64,000 nucleotides of DNA. Source: Epichloe hybrida (lineage: Eukaryota; Ascomycota; Sordariomycetes; Hypocreales; Clavicipitaceae). Position 1 is the stretch's first letter. Each line of letters begins with the position of its first letter. Both the position numbers and the translations under genes were made by a program. Shown here piece by piece: positions 11,949-22,780 of this stretch. The stretch covers positions 4,092,001 through 4,156,000 of the forward strand of contig JAFEKR010000003.1 in assembly GCA_019022495.1 (NCBI GenBank), read 5' to 3'. Below the pieces are notes generated by a model. The model had not been told where the DNA came from. It saw only the letters and a list, made by a program, of their open reading frames with translations, and made no database searches.

Positions 11949-12327
11949 TTGCTTCTATTCCACAGCAAAACGACCATCTAACGGTGTACTCATCCCCCGT
12001 TCTATTCATGCGAGCAGTAATGATAAATGCAGGGTCGGCTGGCCTACTTTCGACTACTTTCGGTTTCTGCTTCTTTGAGCGTCATCAACAGAGCTGGAGC
12101 CGCCGAGCCTGCCGTTGATTCACCGTTGCAGTGATTCTGAAATCTGACATTTCTCTCCCCGAGAGAGAAGAATGAGCTGCGCGGTCAGCGAACTGCCAAG
12201 ACAACACGCACAAAAACACTCACGCAAAAGTGCAATTACAGTTGCACTCCCAACTAGGTCCCTTGCCCAGCTCATCCCGAACCACTGATTCTGTCTCACG
12301 CTCACCTCGTCCATCAAATCTGGCATC

Positions 12328-15300
12328 ATGGTCTTATCAGGCCCGAAACGGCGCAATGGCACTGGGACGGCTCCCAGCTCGACGTTGGCCAAGTCCTCCG
12401 CTGCTTCAACAGACGAATGGCGCAGGAGACCCAACTTAACCGTCAGATTCGATGGCCTTCCTCTCGATGTTTCTGCACGGCACATATGGGAATGGTTCTC
12501 TTCACAGGGCACCATTGCCTCGATCAATCTGGTCGATCCTAAGAACAACCGTGGCACAATGTCGGCCAAGGTGAATTTCGAGCCTCCCCCCTCGCGCAAG
12601 TTTTGGTCCCACGGCGTCGACGTTGAACATCCAGCCTACCCCCAAGGATTAAACCTGTCTGCTTATGCAGACGATACTACAAACGGGCCCTCGGCCAACG
12701 ATGCTACCCACAACCATACGGGCAACGTCAATATTCCATTAGGCTCATTGGGCTTTGGATGCATGGTCAAACCGACGGTGATGCATGTGATGAAATTGAT
12801 TCGTTCGGAGCAAAATAGTTGGCTTCAGCTTGATAAAAAGAGAAAGATTATTAATATATACTTCTCGTACTCTACGGAACCTACAAAATCGAATTACTGG
12901 GCCACTTCGAGGGAGTTCAAAGCTGTCATCAAAATTTCTACCATCAAAATGATCCTAGAAGCCAATGACGATGGGTGGCAACACCTGGTTGTCGTTCTTC
13001 ATCATCCACCCGAGTATTTCCGAAAATGCGAAACTATTTCAGACACCTTTCAGGACAACCCGCAAAGATGGAGTGCGGACAGGACTTGGTATCGGGCTAC
13101 GAATATACGAGTCCAAGATGAGAATCCTCAGACCTGCCCTCCAGTCGCCCTTCACGATGACGTGGATCATGCTTCACACATAAACATTGGACGATGGACA
13201 ACCCTTCGCTTTTCCTTTCATGCCAGACAGCATGCGGGCAACAACAGCCCACGCAAAGTCATCCAGTCGACTCTATCGGAGTTCAATATATTCAGCCATC
13301 TCAATTGCGAGTTTGATGAAGGCAAGGCTGTCAGCGCATGGGAGTACCTAGATCATCCATCTACAGGAGGCCAACAACCATCGACCCTACTTGGTCTGAT
13401 GCCTATTGTGCATTTGGAATCCAATGTCCGCTATCAACTAGAAGTCTGCATTTCGCGAGGGCTGTTGAGCGAGTATACCATCAGCTTCGATTTTCTTCGG
13501 CGCCTAGCCACGCTTTCGCCTTCAGATGCGACTCGGCGACTTGAATACATCGCAGACGAGAAGCAGAGGATGATCGAGCCCATGGATCTCTTCGATATAG
13601 AAGACGCTGAGCTCTACGCTTTCAATGCCAGACTGCCTTACTACTGTGCCCATGTTCGAAGGGCATCGATTACACCAACGACGATACTCTTGTCTTCGCC
13701 AACAGTTGAGATGTCGAACCGTGTTCTCCGAAAGTACAGCCATCTCCAAGATCGCTTCTTGCGCGTCCAATTCATTGGGGAATCCGAGTTCGGCCGCATT
13801 CATGCTCATAACCAACAAAATGACGACATTTGGAAACGTGTGAGAAGAACTCTCTTTCAAGGGATTCGTATCGGGTCTCGTGTATACGAATTCCTTGCTT
13901 TTGGAAGCTCACAGCTTCGAGAATGCGGCGCTTACTTCTTTTGCCCTACGGACCATGTTTCTTGCGATGATATTCGCGCATGGATGGGTGATTTCGACCA
14001 TATCAAAATCGTCGCCAAATATGCCGCTCGTTTAGGACAATGTTTCTCTACGACACGAGAGATTAGAGGCACAGGAAGGCCTCAGGTCAAATACATACCT
14101 GACGTAGAGCGAAATGGGCATTGTTTCACGGATGGTGTGGGCCTCATTTCGAAGTTTTTTGCGCAAGCCATTATGCAGGATATGACGTTGGATGTGCTCA
14201 GCGAACCAACTGCGTTTCAGTTTCGCATGGGAGGTAGCAAAGGAATGCTTGCTGTTTGGCCTCAAATCAAATGGCAAGAAGTTCATATTCGGAACTCACA
14301 AGAAAAGTTCAAGTCCAAATCCAAAGGTCTAGAGGTAGTACGCTGCGCGAGCCGTGCCACTGCAACCCTGAACCGCCAGACGATTACCATCTTGGAGAGT
14401 CTTGGAGTGCCTCGCTCTGCGTTCTTGAAGCTTTTGCGTGAGCAGATCAAGTCTTTTGAGAATGCCGCACAGAGTAGCTCGGCGGCTGTTGAGTTGCTCA
14501 CGAAATTCGTTGACGCGAACCAAAACACGCTCGTCCTTGCTGAGCTTCTGAAGGCCGGTTTCAAGACAGCCGAGGAGCCGTTCACTGCCAATCTCTTGAA
14601 GCTCTGGATATCGTGGTCATTCAAGCTACTGAAAGAAAAGGCTCGTATACATGTAACCCAAAGCGCGTTCGTTCTTGGATGCGTTGATGAAACTGGGACT
14701 TTACAAGGTCATTTCCGCGAGACGGAAGGTTCTGTCAGCAAGGACGTTGATCGTCTGCCTCAAATTTTCTTGCAGCTGACGGACCCTGACCGTTACAACC
14801 AGAAGACAGTCGTGACAGGCGTCTGCATCGTGGGACGGAATCCGTCGCTTCATCCCGGAGATATTCGGGTTGTGCGTGCAGTTGATGAACCTAGGTTGAG
14901 ACACTTGACTGACGTTGTTGTATTTCCCTCGACGGGCGATTGCCCAGTTCCGAGCATGTTGTCCGGAGGTGACCTCGATGGGGACGACTTCTTCATTATT
15001 TGGGACCGTGATCTTATTCCCCGCGAATGGAACTACCCTCCCATGGACTATAATGGTCCAAACCCGCAAAAACTGGATCGAGACGTTGCTGTTGATGACT
15101 TGCGAGACTTCTTCGTCAACTACATGAAAAACGACGTCCTTGCCTTGATTGCGGTCTCGCATTTGGCGTTTGCCGATGAATTTGGACCAAAGTCACAGCT
15201 ATGTGAGAACGATGACTGCCTTATTTGCTTCTTTCTCTCGTCTTTCTTGAATCGTTGGTCTCTCGTTTGGTGCTAACTATGACTCTCATCAAAGGTTTAC

Positions 15301-16340
15301 ATTTGGCAGATCAACATTCCAGGGCTGTGGATTACCCAAAGACTGGCGAGCCCGCTGATTTTGATCCTAAAGACCAACCTAGACGCTGGCCGCACTTCAT
15401 GGAAAGGAAATCGACCTACCACTCAAGAAAGGCTTTGGGTGCCATATACGACGAAGTCGTGAAGCACAGCACCAATTTCGATCCTAGCTGGGAGCATGCG
15501 TTTGACAAGAGGATCACGGAGCGTTTTGAGATTGAGGAAGATACTCTAGAAGCGGCAAGGGTAATCAAGACACAATACGACATCTCGGTCCGTCGTCTCC
15601 TCGCTCAGTACGAGGTTGAGACCGAGTTTGAGCTTTATACCAGCTGGTGCATGTCCAGGCCCAGGATTGGCAGCGACTTCAAGAGACAAGAAAGCCTTGG
15701 ACATGAATATGATGCCGTGAAGCAGCGCTTCAGAGACCAGTGTTACAATATGCTTGATGGGAATGAGCCTGAGCAACTGGATAAACTTGTAGCTGCCATG
15801 TACAAGGTGACCGAGGAAGATGTGAAGGCCGCACTCAAAGACGAAGAGGAGTTGGCAAACAACGACGTGTCCAATGGTATCTCTGGTGGCTCCGAGCCCG
15901 TTGTGCCCGTTATGCCCCTCATCAGCTTCCCGTGGATCTTTCACTGGGTCATGATACGACTTGCCATGGGTGAAGATTACAAACCCGGAAAGGCTGTTCT
16001 TGCGGCAGCTCGACGTGTACCTGCGGTCAACCACAAGATGCAGTCATTGTTTGGGACCACCAAGTCTCCGAGGCCGCGCGCAGATGTCGGGGTCGTGGTT
16101 GAAAAGGCGTCTCTCGAATCGAAAGAGGGTCCGATGACGAAAGAGGACAACCCCAGAGGAGGGAATGCCACACGGGAGGTAGCTGAGAATATTGCTCATA
16201 TCGATGATGTCACAGAGGGGGACTCAGACCCTGTTGAGAGTTTGAATGTGAATTTGGCGGGAGAAGCTGCCATCGATCGATTGACGGCTTTGCTGGGAAT
16301 AGATAGTAGAATGATGGGTTGTCGTGGCGAGAATAGGTGA
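12328..16340 (+). CDS. RNA-dependent RNA polymerase (QDE-1/SAD-1/RRP-3 class)
   Basis: Cellular RdRP that converts single-stranded RNA to dsRNA for Dicer in quelling or meiotic silencing. Exons are 12328-15202 and 15295-16340 (1306 residues). The single 92 nt intron has a GTGCTAAC branch and rebuilds SQLC-LHLADQHS with the frame intact. An RRM-like fold lies near residues 35-90 (LTVRFDGLPLDVSARHIWEWF). The RdRP core includes GNGHCFTDGVG-type (NGHCFTDGVGLIS), RMGGSKGMLAVWP and the catalytic loop SGGDLDGDDFFIIWD with Asp at about 882, 884 and 886. The sequence after the intron (AVDYPKTGEPADF) is also typical. Codon use is less GC-rich than in the neighbouring housekeeping genes. Fungi usually carry several paralogues; I cannot assign QDE-1, SAD-1 or RRP-3 without a tree. 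Confidence 0.93.
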
Positions 16341-16787
16341 ATAATTGGGATCGTGCCGGGTCGAGTCAAAAAACTGCTGGGCATAATAGCTGGGCATAAT
16401 ATAGCAAGATGATAAATAGCCATGGGTCGTAGAGGCAACCCATACAAACAATGACAAAGGGAACAAGTTCCTTTTTATGCTGCTGACCCAGGAGAGAGTG
16501 TGTGTGTGTGAGATGCGCGAAACTCGGCAAACTTGTTGGCGTCCCGCAGCGCGATGCGACCAGACACCAGACAGACCATTATTATTTGTAATCGACCGCA
16601 CAACAAGGTGACATCAGGCTGTGCAGTGCAGGTGCATAGGTGCAGGCACGTCACCTTCTCCGCACACCACAACGAGGTCTTTCGTGTGTATCGATGCAAT
16701 ACACGATATTGCCTGCCGCAACATCCAACATCCAACAATATCCAGCTCAGACAACAAAGGTGCACGCCCAGCTGCAATCATCCCACA
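16341..16787. other. RdRP/epoxide hydrolase intergenic spacer
   Basis: A 447 bp spacer with a short (GT)n stretch near 16499-16509. It is probably the RdRP 3' UTR followed by the epoxide hydrolase promoter; I see no gene. Confidence 0.6.
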
Positions 16788-18194
16788 ATGGCCAGCAGCA
16801 ACGCCACCCCCTACAAGATCGACGTGCCCGACGCCGCCATCCACAGGCTCAAGGACAAATTAGCCGTGTCCGACCTCCCCGACGTGGTCGACTTCTCCAA
16901 CGATTGGGCGTACGGCGCACCACGCGATGATGTTCAGCGTCTCGCAAAATACTGGCAGCATGGCTTCGATTGGCGTGCGCAGGAAGCGAAGCTGAACGCC
17001 GAACTGCCCCAGTTCAAGACAACGGTCGACGTCGAGGGCTTCGGAGAACTCAACATCCACCTCGTGCACAAGAAGAGCCCTCGGTCTGGAAGCGTCCCTT
17101 TATTATTCTGCCATGGATGTAGGTCTTGCCCTACTCAGAGTCGAGAGACAATTATCATATGCTGATCGCCTGGGATCTGCAGGGCCAGGACATTTCATGG
17201 AAGTTGCCAAGATCCTGTCACTTCTGACAGAAGCCGGAGGTGGACCATCGTTCCATGTCGTGGCCCCATCTCTCCCCAACTTCGCCTTCTCAGACGGCGT
17301 CCAGAAGAGGGGATTCAGTATCCCCCAGTATGCAGAGGTTTGTCACAAGGTTATGCTGAGCTTGGGCTACGACAAATATGGTATGGCTTTCTGCAGCAGT
17401 GGCCATGATGAATCGCCTTGTTCCCGTTTCCTACATACTCACTCCTCCTCCTCGCAATTAATTTTCACTGACAATCGACTCCAAATCCAGTCACTCAAGG
17501 CGGCGACTGGGGCTACTGGATCACTCGCATGATGGGCGCGCTCTACCCGACCCACTGCCTCGCATCACACGTCAACATGGTCAGAGCCACGAAGCCTCCG
17601 AGTCTCACAAAGAACCCACTCATTTACATTCAAGACAAGCTCACGGCCTCGGGCAGCCATGCAAACGAGTTTCGTCAGCGTTCTGAATGGTTCCAGAACG
17701 AAGGCAGAGGATACAACGTCGAGCAAAGCACTCGCCCTTCCACCATTGGCATCGCTCTCACTGACCCCGTGTCCCTTCTCGCCTGGATCTACGAGAAATT
17801 GCACGATTGGACCGACAGTTATCCCTGGACGGACGACGAGATCTTGACCTGGATTTCCATCTACCAGTTTTCCACGGCCGGAGCTGCCGCCAGCGTGCGC
17901 ATCTACTATGAAACCACGCATGCAGAACTCGAAACCACAGCCAAGGCGCGCGAGTATGTGCCCAACGTGCCTTTGGGACTGTCGTACTTTCCAAAGGATT
18001 TGTTCCTACCCCCCCTGACATGGGGCAGGACCCTAGGACCCGTGGTGTACGAGAAGGTTCATAGTTCTGGTGGCCATTTTGCAGCCCATGAGCGGCCCGA
18101 GGCGTTGGTGAAGGATGTGAAGAGCATGTTTGAAGGTGGTGCGAAGCACATTGCCGCGCAGTTTGCTCGGGAAACCATTGCGCCAGGCTCATAG
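16788..18194 (+). CDS. Epoxide hydrolase (alpha/beta-hydrolase with EHN domain)
   Basis: Likely hydrolyses epoxides to diols, in detoxification or secondary metabolism. Exons are 16788-17118, 17183-17380 and 17491-18194 (410 residues). The introns (64 and 110 nt) restore two signature motifs: oxyanion-hole HGWPGH (His109-Gly113) and nucleophile TQGGDWG (Asp182). The N-terminal EHN domain (about residues 8-95) includes [25 protein letters not shown]. The cap carries the aromatic/tyrosine-containing stretch [18 protein letters not shown]. The catalytic His lies in [10 protein letters not shown] (about 372). There is no signal peptide. The layout matches microsomal-type epoxide hydrolases found widely in fungi. 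The gene follows the RdRP in tandem with no evident functional link; substrate unknown. Confidence 0.9.
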
Positions 18195-18591
18195 TTGTAA
18201 CTCGTCACCAAAAGCTCGACCTTGATTAATCTTTTGAAATGTTATTCAACGTAGTTTTCATGCATGAGATGTTAGTAGACACGACCAGAAGACAAACAGG
18301 AGTCAACACACATGGAATAAACCGACTTGCCAGCTCCAGCTCCAGCTCCAGCCACCAGCCCGCACCGCCACCAGCCCGCACCGCCACGATCCACAGCTTC
18401 GCATTCCAAACCGATGATGTCGACATTTTTTTTTCTGACCGCTTACCCCATCCACCCACCCACCGACGACCACCGTACGGCAAAACTACATGGAAGCGAA
18501 CAGCTGTCAGCCAACAACGCTACTTCCACCAACAACAAGTCACCACTTATCACGAGCACCAGGGCAATCAATCAATTAAGCGCAACCAGCC
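18195..18591. other. Epoxide hydrolase/CBP4 intergenic spacer
   Basis: A 397 bp spacer with repeated CAGCTCCAGCTCC and CCGCACCGCCACCAG units around 18330-18390. No gene is seen. Confidence 0.6.
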
Positions 18592-19161
18592 ATGGCCGGA
18601 CAACCCACCAACTGGAGGCTCTGGACAAAAGTCCTAGTAGGGTAAACGCCCCCCCCCCCGCAGGCGAAGCACACATGGATGGTACCGGAACTGACGGAAC
18701 CCCCGAAATAGCGGCATAGCAATCAGCGTCGGCGGACCCCTCCTCACGATGCGCCTTACCCCGACGGAAGAAGAGCTTCGATCGCGGTATAACCCTGACT
18801 TACTCAAGAAGAGCATCGAGGGACGAGAGGAGCGACAGCAGGAATTCGATGACTTTGTCACGCGGTTGAAGGAGTATTCCAAGTCGGATAAGCCAAGTGG
18901 GTTTCTGAAATTCCCATTCTTACCCCCCCCTTTTTTTTTTGTCGTGTGTGATCAACGCATCACGCTAGATGATGGGGCTTTCGAAACGAGGAAAGCAAGA
19001 GTGCGAGAGCTGACGTTTTGCCTCTGACAGTTTGGGTCGTGGTCAAGGAGGAAGAGGAGAGGAGGAAGAAGGCCGTTCTCGGCGCGGCAAAGGTGCAGCA
19101 GAAGGAGGCGGATGCACGGCGGGAAGAGATGCGACGCGAGGCTGGTCTGGAATCTAGGTAG
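18592..19161 (+). CDS. CBP4: Cytochrome bc1 assembly factor CBP4
   Basis: Small inner-mitochondrial-membrane protein needed to stabilise and assemble newly made cytochrome b in complex III. Exons are 18592-18641, 18712-18896 and 19031-19161 (121 residues); the first coding exon is only 50 nt. Introns are 70 and 134 nt, the first with a run of 11 C, the second with C8 followed by T10. The protein starts [29 protein letters not shown], a single membrane span. The family hallmark follows: [21 protein letters not shown] and [24 protein letters not shown]. The tail is charged and probably coiled-coil ([22 protein letters not shown]). The hallmark segment matches fungal Cbp4 closely, and the three-exon model gives an uninterrupted frame. 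Confidence 0.94.
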
Positions 19162-21307
19162 GGATGCGGATCTGCGGGGGTTTGGGCGCGCGGGGGAAAA
19201 TACACGGCAGCTGTAAACGACGGGGGCTGTCTATTTTTTTGGTCTGGACGTCAAGGGAGTCGGGACACTTTCCATGATGGGATGGGGTTGCCTGGGTATT
19301 TGGTCAGGTGAAGCAGTCTTTTTTTTTATCCCTGGACGCCAAAAGGGGGAGTTTTGTACATTACTGCATGGGAGACATGGTCTTGGGAGGGAAACTCGAT
19401 AATATGTTTGACACTGCACGAATGTAATCCGTGCGCAAGGCTGTTTTCATTCGGTTGGGTTCTTTTGTTATGGTTACTTATTACTGGCACATTTACGACT
19501 TGTTCACGATCCCAGGTCGTGCGATCATTGCCAAATAGGAACAAGCTTTGGCAGGGGCATGCATCAGGGACCGGGGGGGGGGGCCAACGATCATGTGGCT
19601 TCGTGAAAGCTGGAGAACGGAAGACGCGGGGTAAGAACATGTACATAATATGTATGCGGACTCCGGAGGCGGGCAGACTTGAAGCAACACGGGTTGCCAT
19701 GTCACGATGATAATTGGTCCAACGGCACGAGCCGGACTCCTGCCCTGTGTTGTCCTTGAGCCGAGACGGTCCCAACAGGCGTGGGAAAGAGGGTGTGGCA
19801 GGCTACATGCAGCATGGCATTGGCAAGACGGCAAACCAACAGCATGGAAGAGAAGAGGTCATGGAAGCTGTTGTTTGTTACATTGGGAGAGAGGCGCGAA
19901 CCAACAGATTTGTGCAAGACAGGTTCATCATTGGTGGCATTGTCCATGTCACTAGCGCGCGAGGGGTAACATGACGTTTGCTTCCTTGCAAGCAAGCGCG
20001 TGGCAACCCCGCCCACGGATCGGATGAAACAGTGAGCGTCTTTGCACATTGGGGGAGGGGGGGGTTGACGGGGCCGCCGCCGAATGAGGAAAGCGCCAAA
20101 ATTGAAAGAAGAATCAAAAAAAGCGCAGGCTTGGCAGCAGACAAAAAGTTGCCAACATGTTCAGGAAGGTCATGAGGCGCCGACCGACGTGGTGATTTCT
20201 CCGGGATCACACTTTCGTATGTAGGACAAAGTCGTGCAAGTCCCCGCTGAATATTGTACATGTGCTGATTGTTGTATTGGCACCCCCACCCACATCCGGA
20301 CTCCAATTGCAATCCAGGGATCAAATCATTACATACGTACGTATTGTATCTGTCGGTTTTGTGGTTCGTTATCGCTGGGCCGCAGGGGGTTAGTGAAATG
20401 GGGTTGCAGGGGTGGGAGTGGGGGCGACGACTCGAGGAACAATTGGAAGAAAGGACAATTGATAATGGCAAATTTGGCTGGGTTGTCGTCGGCGTGTTCC
20501 GTACATGTATGTAATGTACATACATATGCGAGATGGAACACTCTCTCTCCGTTCGGGAACGAGAGTGAGTGACGCAAAGAGTCTTGTTGCATGCCCTCCC
20601 CCCGGCGCCACATGGAAATGAAATTTGGCTAAAAGCAGCTTTTTGCACCGTATCAAGGGATATCAAGGGTGCAGCCACGCATTATTGGACAGAGCTACAG
20701 TTGCTTATCACGAGGAGAAGTCGAGAGAGTGAAAATACGATAAGACGGCATTCCAGTTCTCCGAGACAACACCATGGATGGTCCTGGCGGTGGCGGCCAT
20801 AATTACCATACATACATACATACATAATACGGATTGTGTGTGGCCAGCCGGCATCGTGCGACCCGACTTGGCGACGTTGCGATGTGCTCTGGGCTGGGAT
20901 GGAATTGTTCCAGACTTGATCTTGACGAGGTCCTTTTGAGAGCCCTCTCTGTCTTTGGCGCAAACGAGACCAGAAGATCCAATATTGTCAGTAACCTTGT
21001 TTCCACCCCCTCCCCCAGGGACGGCAAAGGATGAATTGCCCTCGAGCATATTACATGTACGAGACAACGCGACAATGCAACGATGCGACAGGCTGGCACC
21101 TTCACCACCCATGCTCATGGCTTGCTGGCTGGGGTTGTATCGGGTTGCATGTCTCCGCAAATTTACCCCATGGTTCGTTCTTGTTGTAAACAGTTCTTGC
21201 GCGAATCCGGCGCCAAATGTCAGTGTCATGAATGCCTCGGTATATCCAAGTGTTGTCCCAGCCACAGGCCGAGCCGAGCACGGCCCTTTTTCTCTCCAAC
21301 TAGCCTG

Positions 21308-21312
21308 CATCC

Positions 21313-21343
<31 letters not shown>

Positions 21344-21394
21344 CATCATCCATCATCCATCATCCATCATTCCTCATTCCTCATTCCTCATTCC
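21308..21394. repeat. ATTCATC/ATCCATC/ATTCCTC array
   Basis: An imperfect 7-bp tandem array whose unit drifts from TTCATCA through TCCATCA to TTCCTCA along its length. Confidence 0.85.
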
Positions 21395-21627
21395 CTCGAT
21401 AAGGCGATAGGGAGCCAACCCAGTCAAGTTGCCCGATTGCAAAAGATCCTCGGAGCTCGGCCAATTCCCAGATAAGAAAGCCACTTAGCCGGGCACCTTG
21501 TCCAGGGCTGCCCTGATCGATCCCTGCAAAAGGTCCACGCCACCCGCCTGCCCACCAAACGTTCACCCAACTAACTGCAGGCGAGAGGGACGAGGTCGCC
21601 GCGACATGCGCCGTAAGCACCGCATGC

Positions 21628-21708
21628 GCACACACAACACGCACGCACGCACACACACACATCACACACATCACACATGCTTCTTTCTTTCTTTCTTTCT
21701 CTTCTTCT
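21628..21708. repeat. (CA/CG)n followed by (TTTC)n
   Basis: Alternating CACA/CACG dinucleotides run to about 21679, then a TTTC tetranucleotide tract. Confidence 0.85.
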
Positions 21709-22780
21709 GCACCACGACATGGAAGGCACAAGGCGGTGGCGACCTTCCTGATTCGGCCGCGCTGCCCGCTGTTGGCCAACATGACGTGAGATCCAAGGTC
21801 CAAGGTCCAAGGTCCAAGGGCGAGGGCGAGTTCGATTCGGCATCTACATAGTGCTCCAGATATCGCACGAAGCTGATGGTGCCGGAGTGAACGGGTTGGC
21901 CACGGGCTAAGGTGCCCCGAGAAGCTGTCTGTCCCTTTCCACCTTTTGCCCACCTTTTGCCCACCTTTTGCCCACCTCGCCCGTGCCCGTGTCCGAAACG
22001 GAGATTCCGAACTAGGCCGTAGATTCGCAGCTAGCTCGGATGGCAACCCGAGGTCAATGTTTCTAGGCGGCGCGTGCAGAGCGTGCAGAAGGGAAGACGG
22101 TCCAGAAGCGGCAACTGGCTTGCAGGGATCCTGCGCCAGCGCCCCGGGGGGGGTGTGGGTGTGGGTGCGCACAATTGCGCACAATTGCGCTTTGTCGTCG
22201 TTGGTTTTGTCGTTGTTTGTCGTTCGGCCAGATGCGACAAAAAAGGCGACAAGCCAAGCCAAGCCAACACACGTCTGGTTGCCTGCCGTTGATTGGCACT
22301 GCTCGAGACGCATTGTGGATGGGAGCATGGCGGCATGGCGGCACGGCGGCATGGCTACATGCACTGCACACAATAGTACCCGGTGACGGGTTTTGTCGTT
22401 GATGGTTCTCGTTTCTGGTAGTACATACGGACTGCATCCTATCATGCATACATCCTACGCATCCTCCACATCCTCCACATCCTCTTACATCCTCTACATC
22501 CTAGCCATCCTGGCCGTGACCTTCTGGGGCAGGGGTCTGTGGATTCGCGACCATCGACGTCGACTGTCCTTCATCCAAGTGGGCTGGCCTCTTTCCTGAA
22601 TATAAACTCGCTCCTTCTCCTCTTCCTCCGCTGCCTCCTCCTCCTCCTCCTCCACTGCCTCGCTCTGTCTTGGGTAGCAGCCGCCTCTTTCAACTAACCC
22701 CCCCCCCCCTCTTTGATCCCCCCCCCCCGGGAACAATCGCATACACTGTCCAACCGCCGTCTTGGCACGATACGGCAATC

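Larger units (their letters stand above)
10894..12327. other. Divergent promoter region between phosphotransferase and RdRP
   Basis: No gene is recognised. It holds a T-run near 11098-11115 and tandem 12-bp repeats at 11170-11214 and 11913-11948. The ORFs here are repeat-driven (KTGPKTGPKTGP). Both flanking genes are transcribed away from this region. Confidence 0.6.
19162..22780. other. 3.6 kb repeat-rich gene desert
   Basis: This is the longest gene-free stretch in the window. It contains many short tandem arrays, clustered at 20.8-22.5 kb: CATA, ATTCATC, CA/CG, TTTC, CCAAGGT (21793-21819), CCACCTTTTGC (21939-21976), CATGGCGG (22326-22355) and CATCCT-rich DNA (22439-22520). Long ORFs across it, up to 354 codons on the minus strand, are low-complexity translations of these arrays with no family signal. 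The last about 150 bp, C-rich with two runs of 9-10 C, is probably the OPT leader. Confidence 0.65.

Noticed and set aside
21381..22445. 354-codon minus-strand ORF
   Set aside because: It crosses several tandem repeat arrays; the translation is low-complexity (HTHTHTPPG, PCRHAAMLP) with no family features and overlaps other equally open frames.
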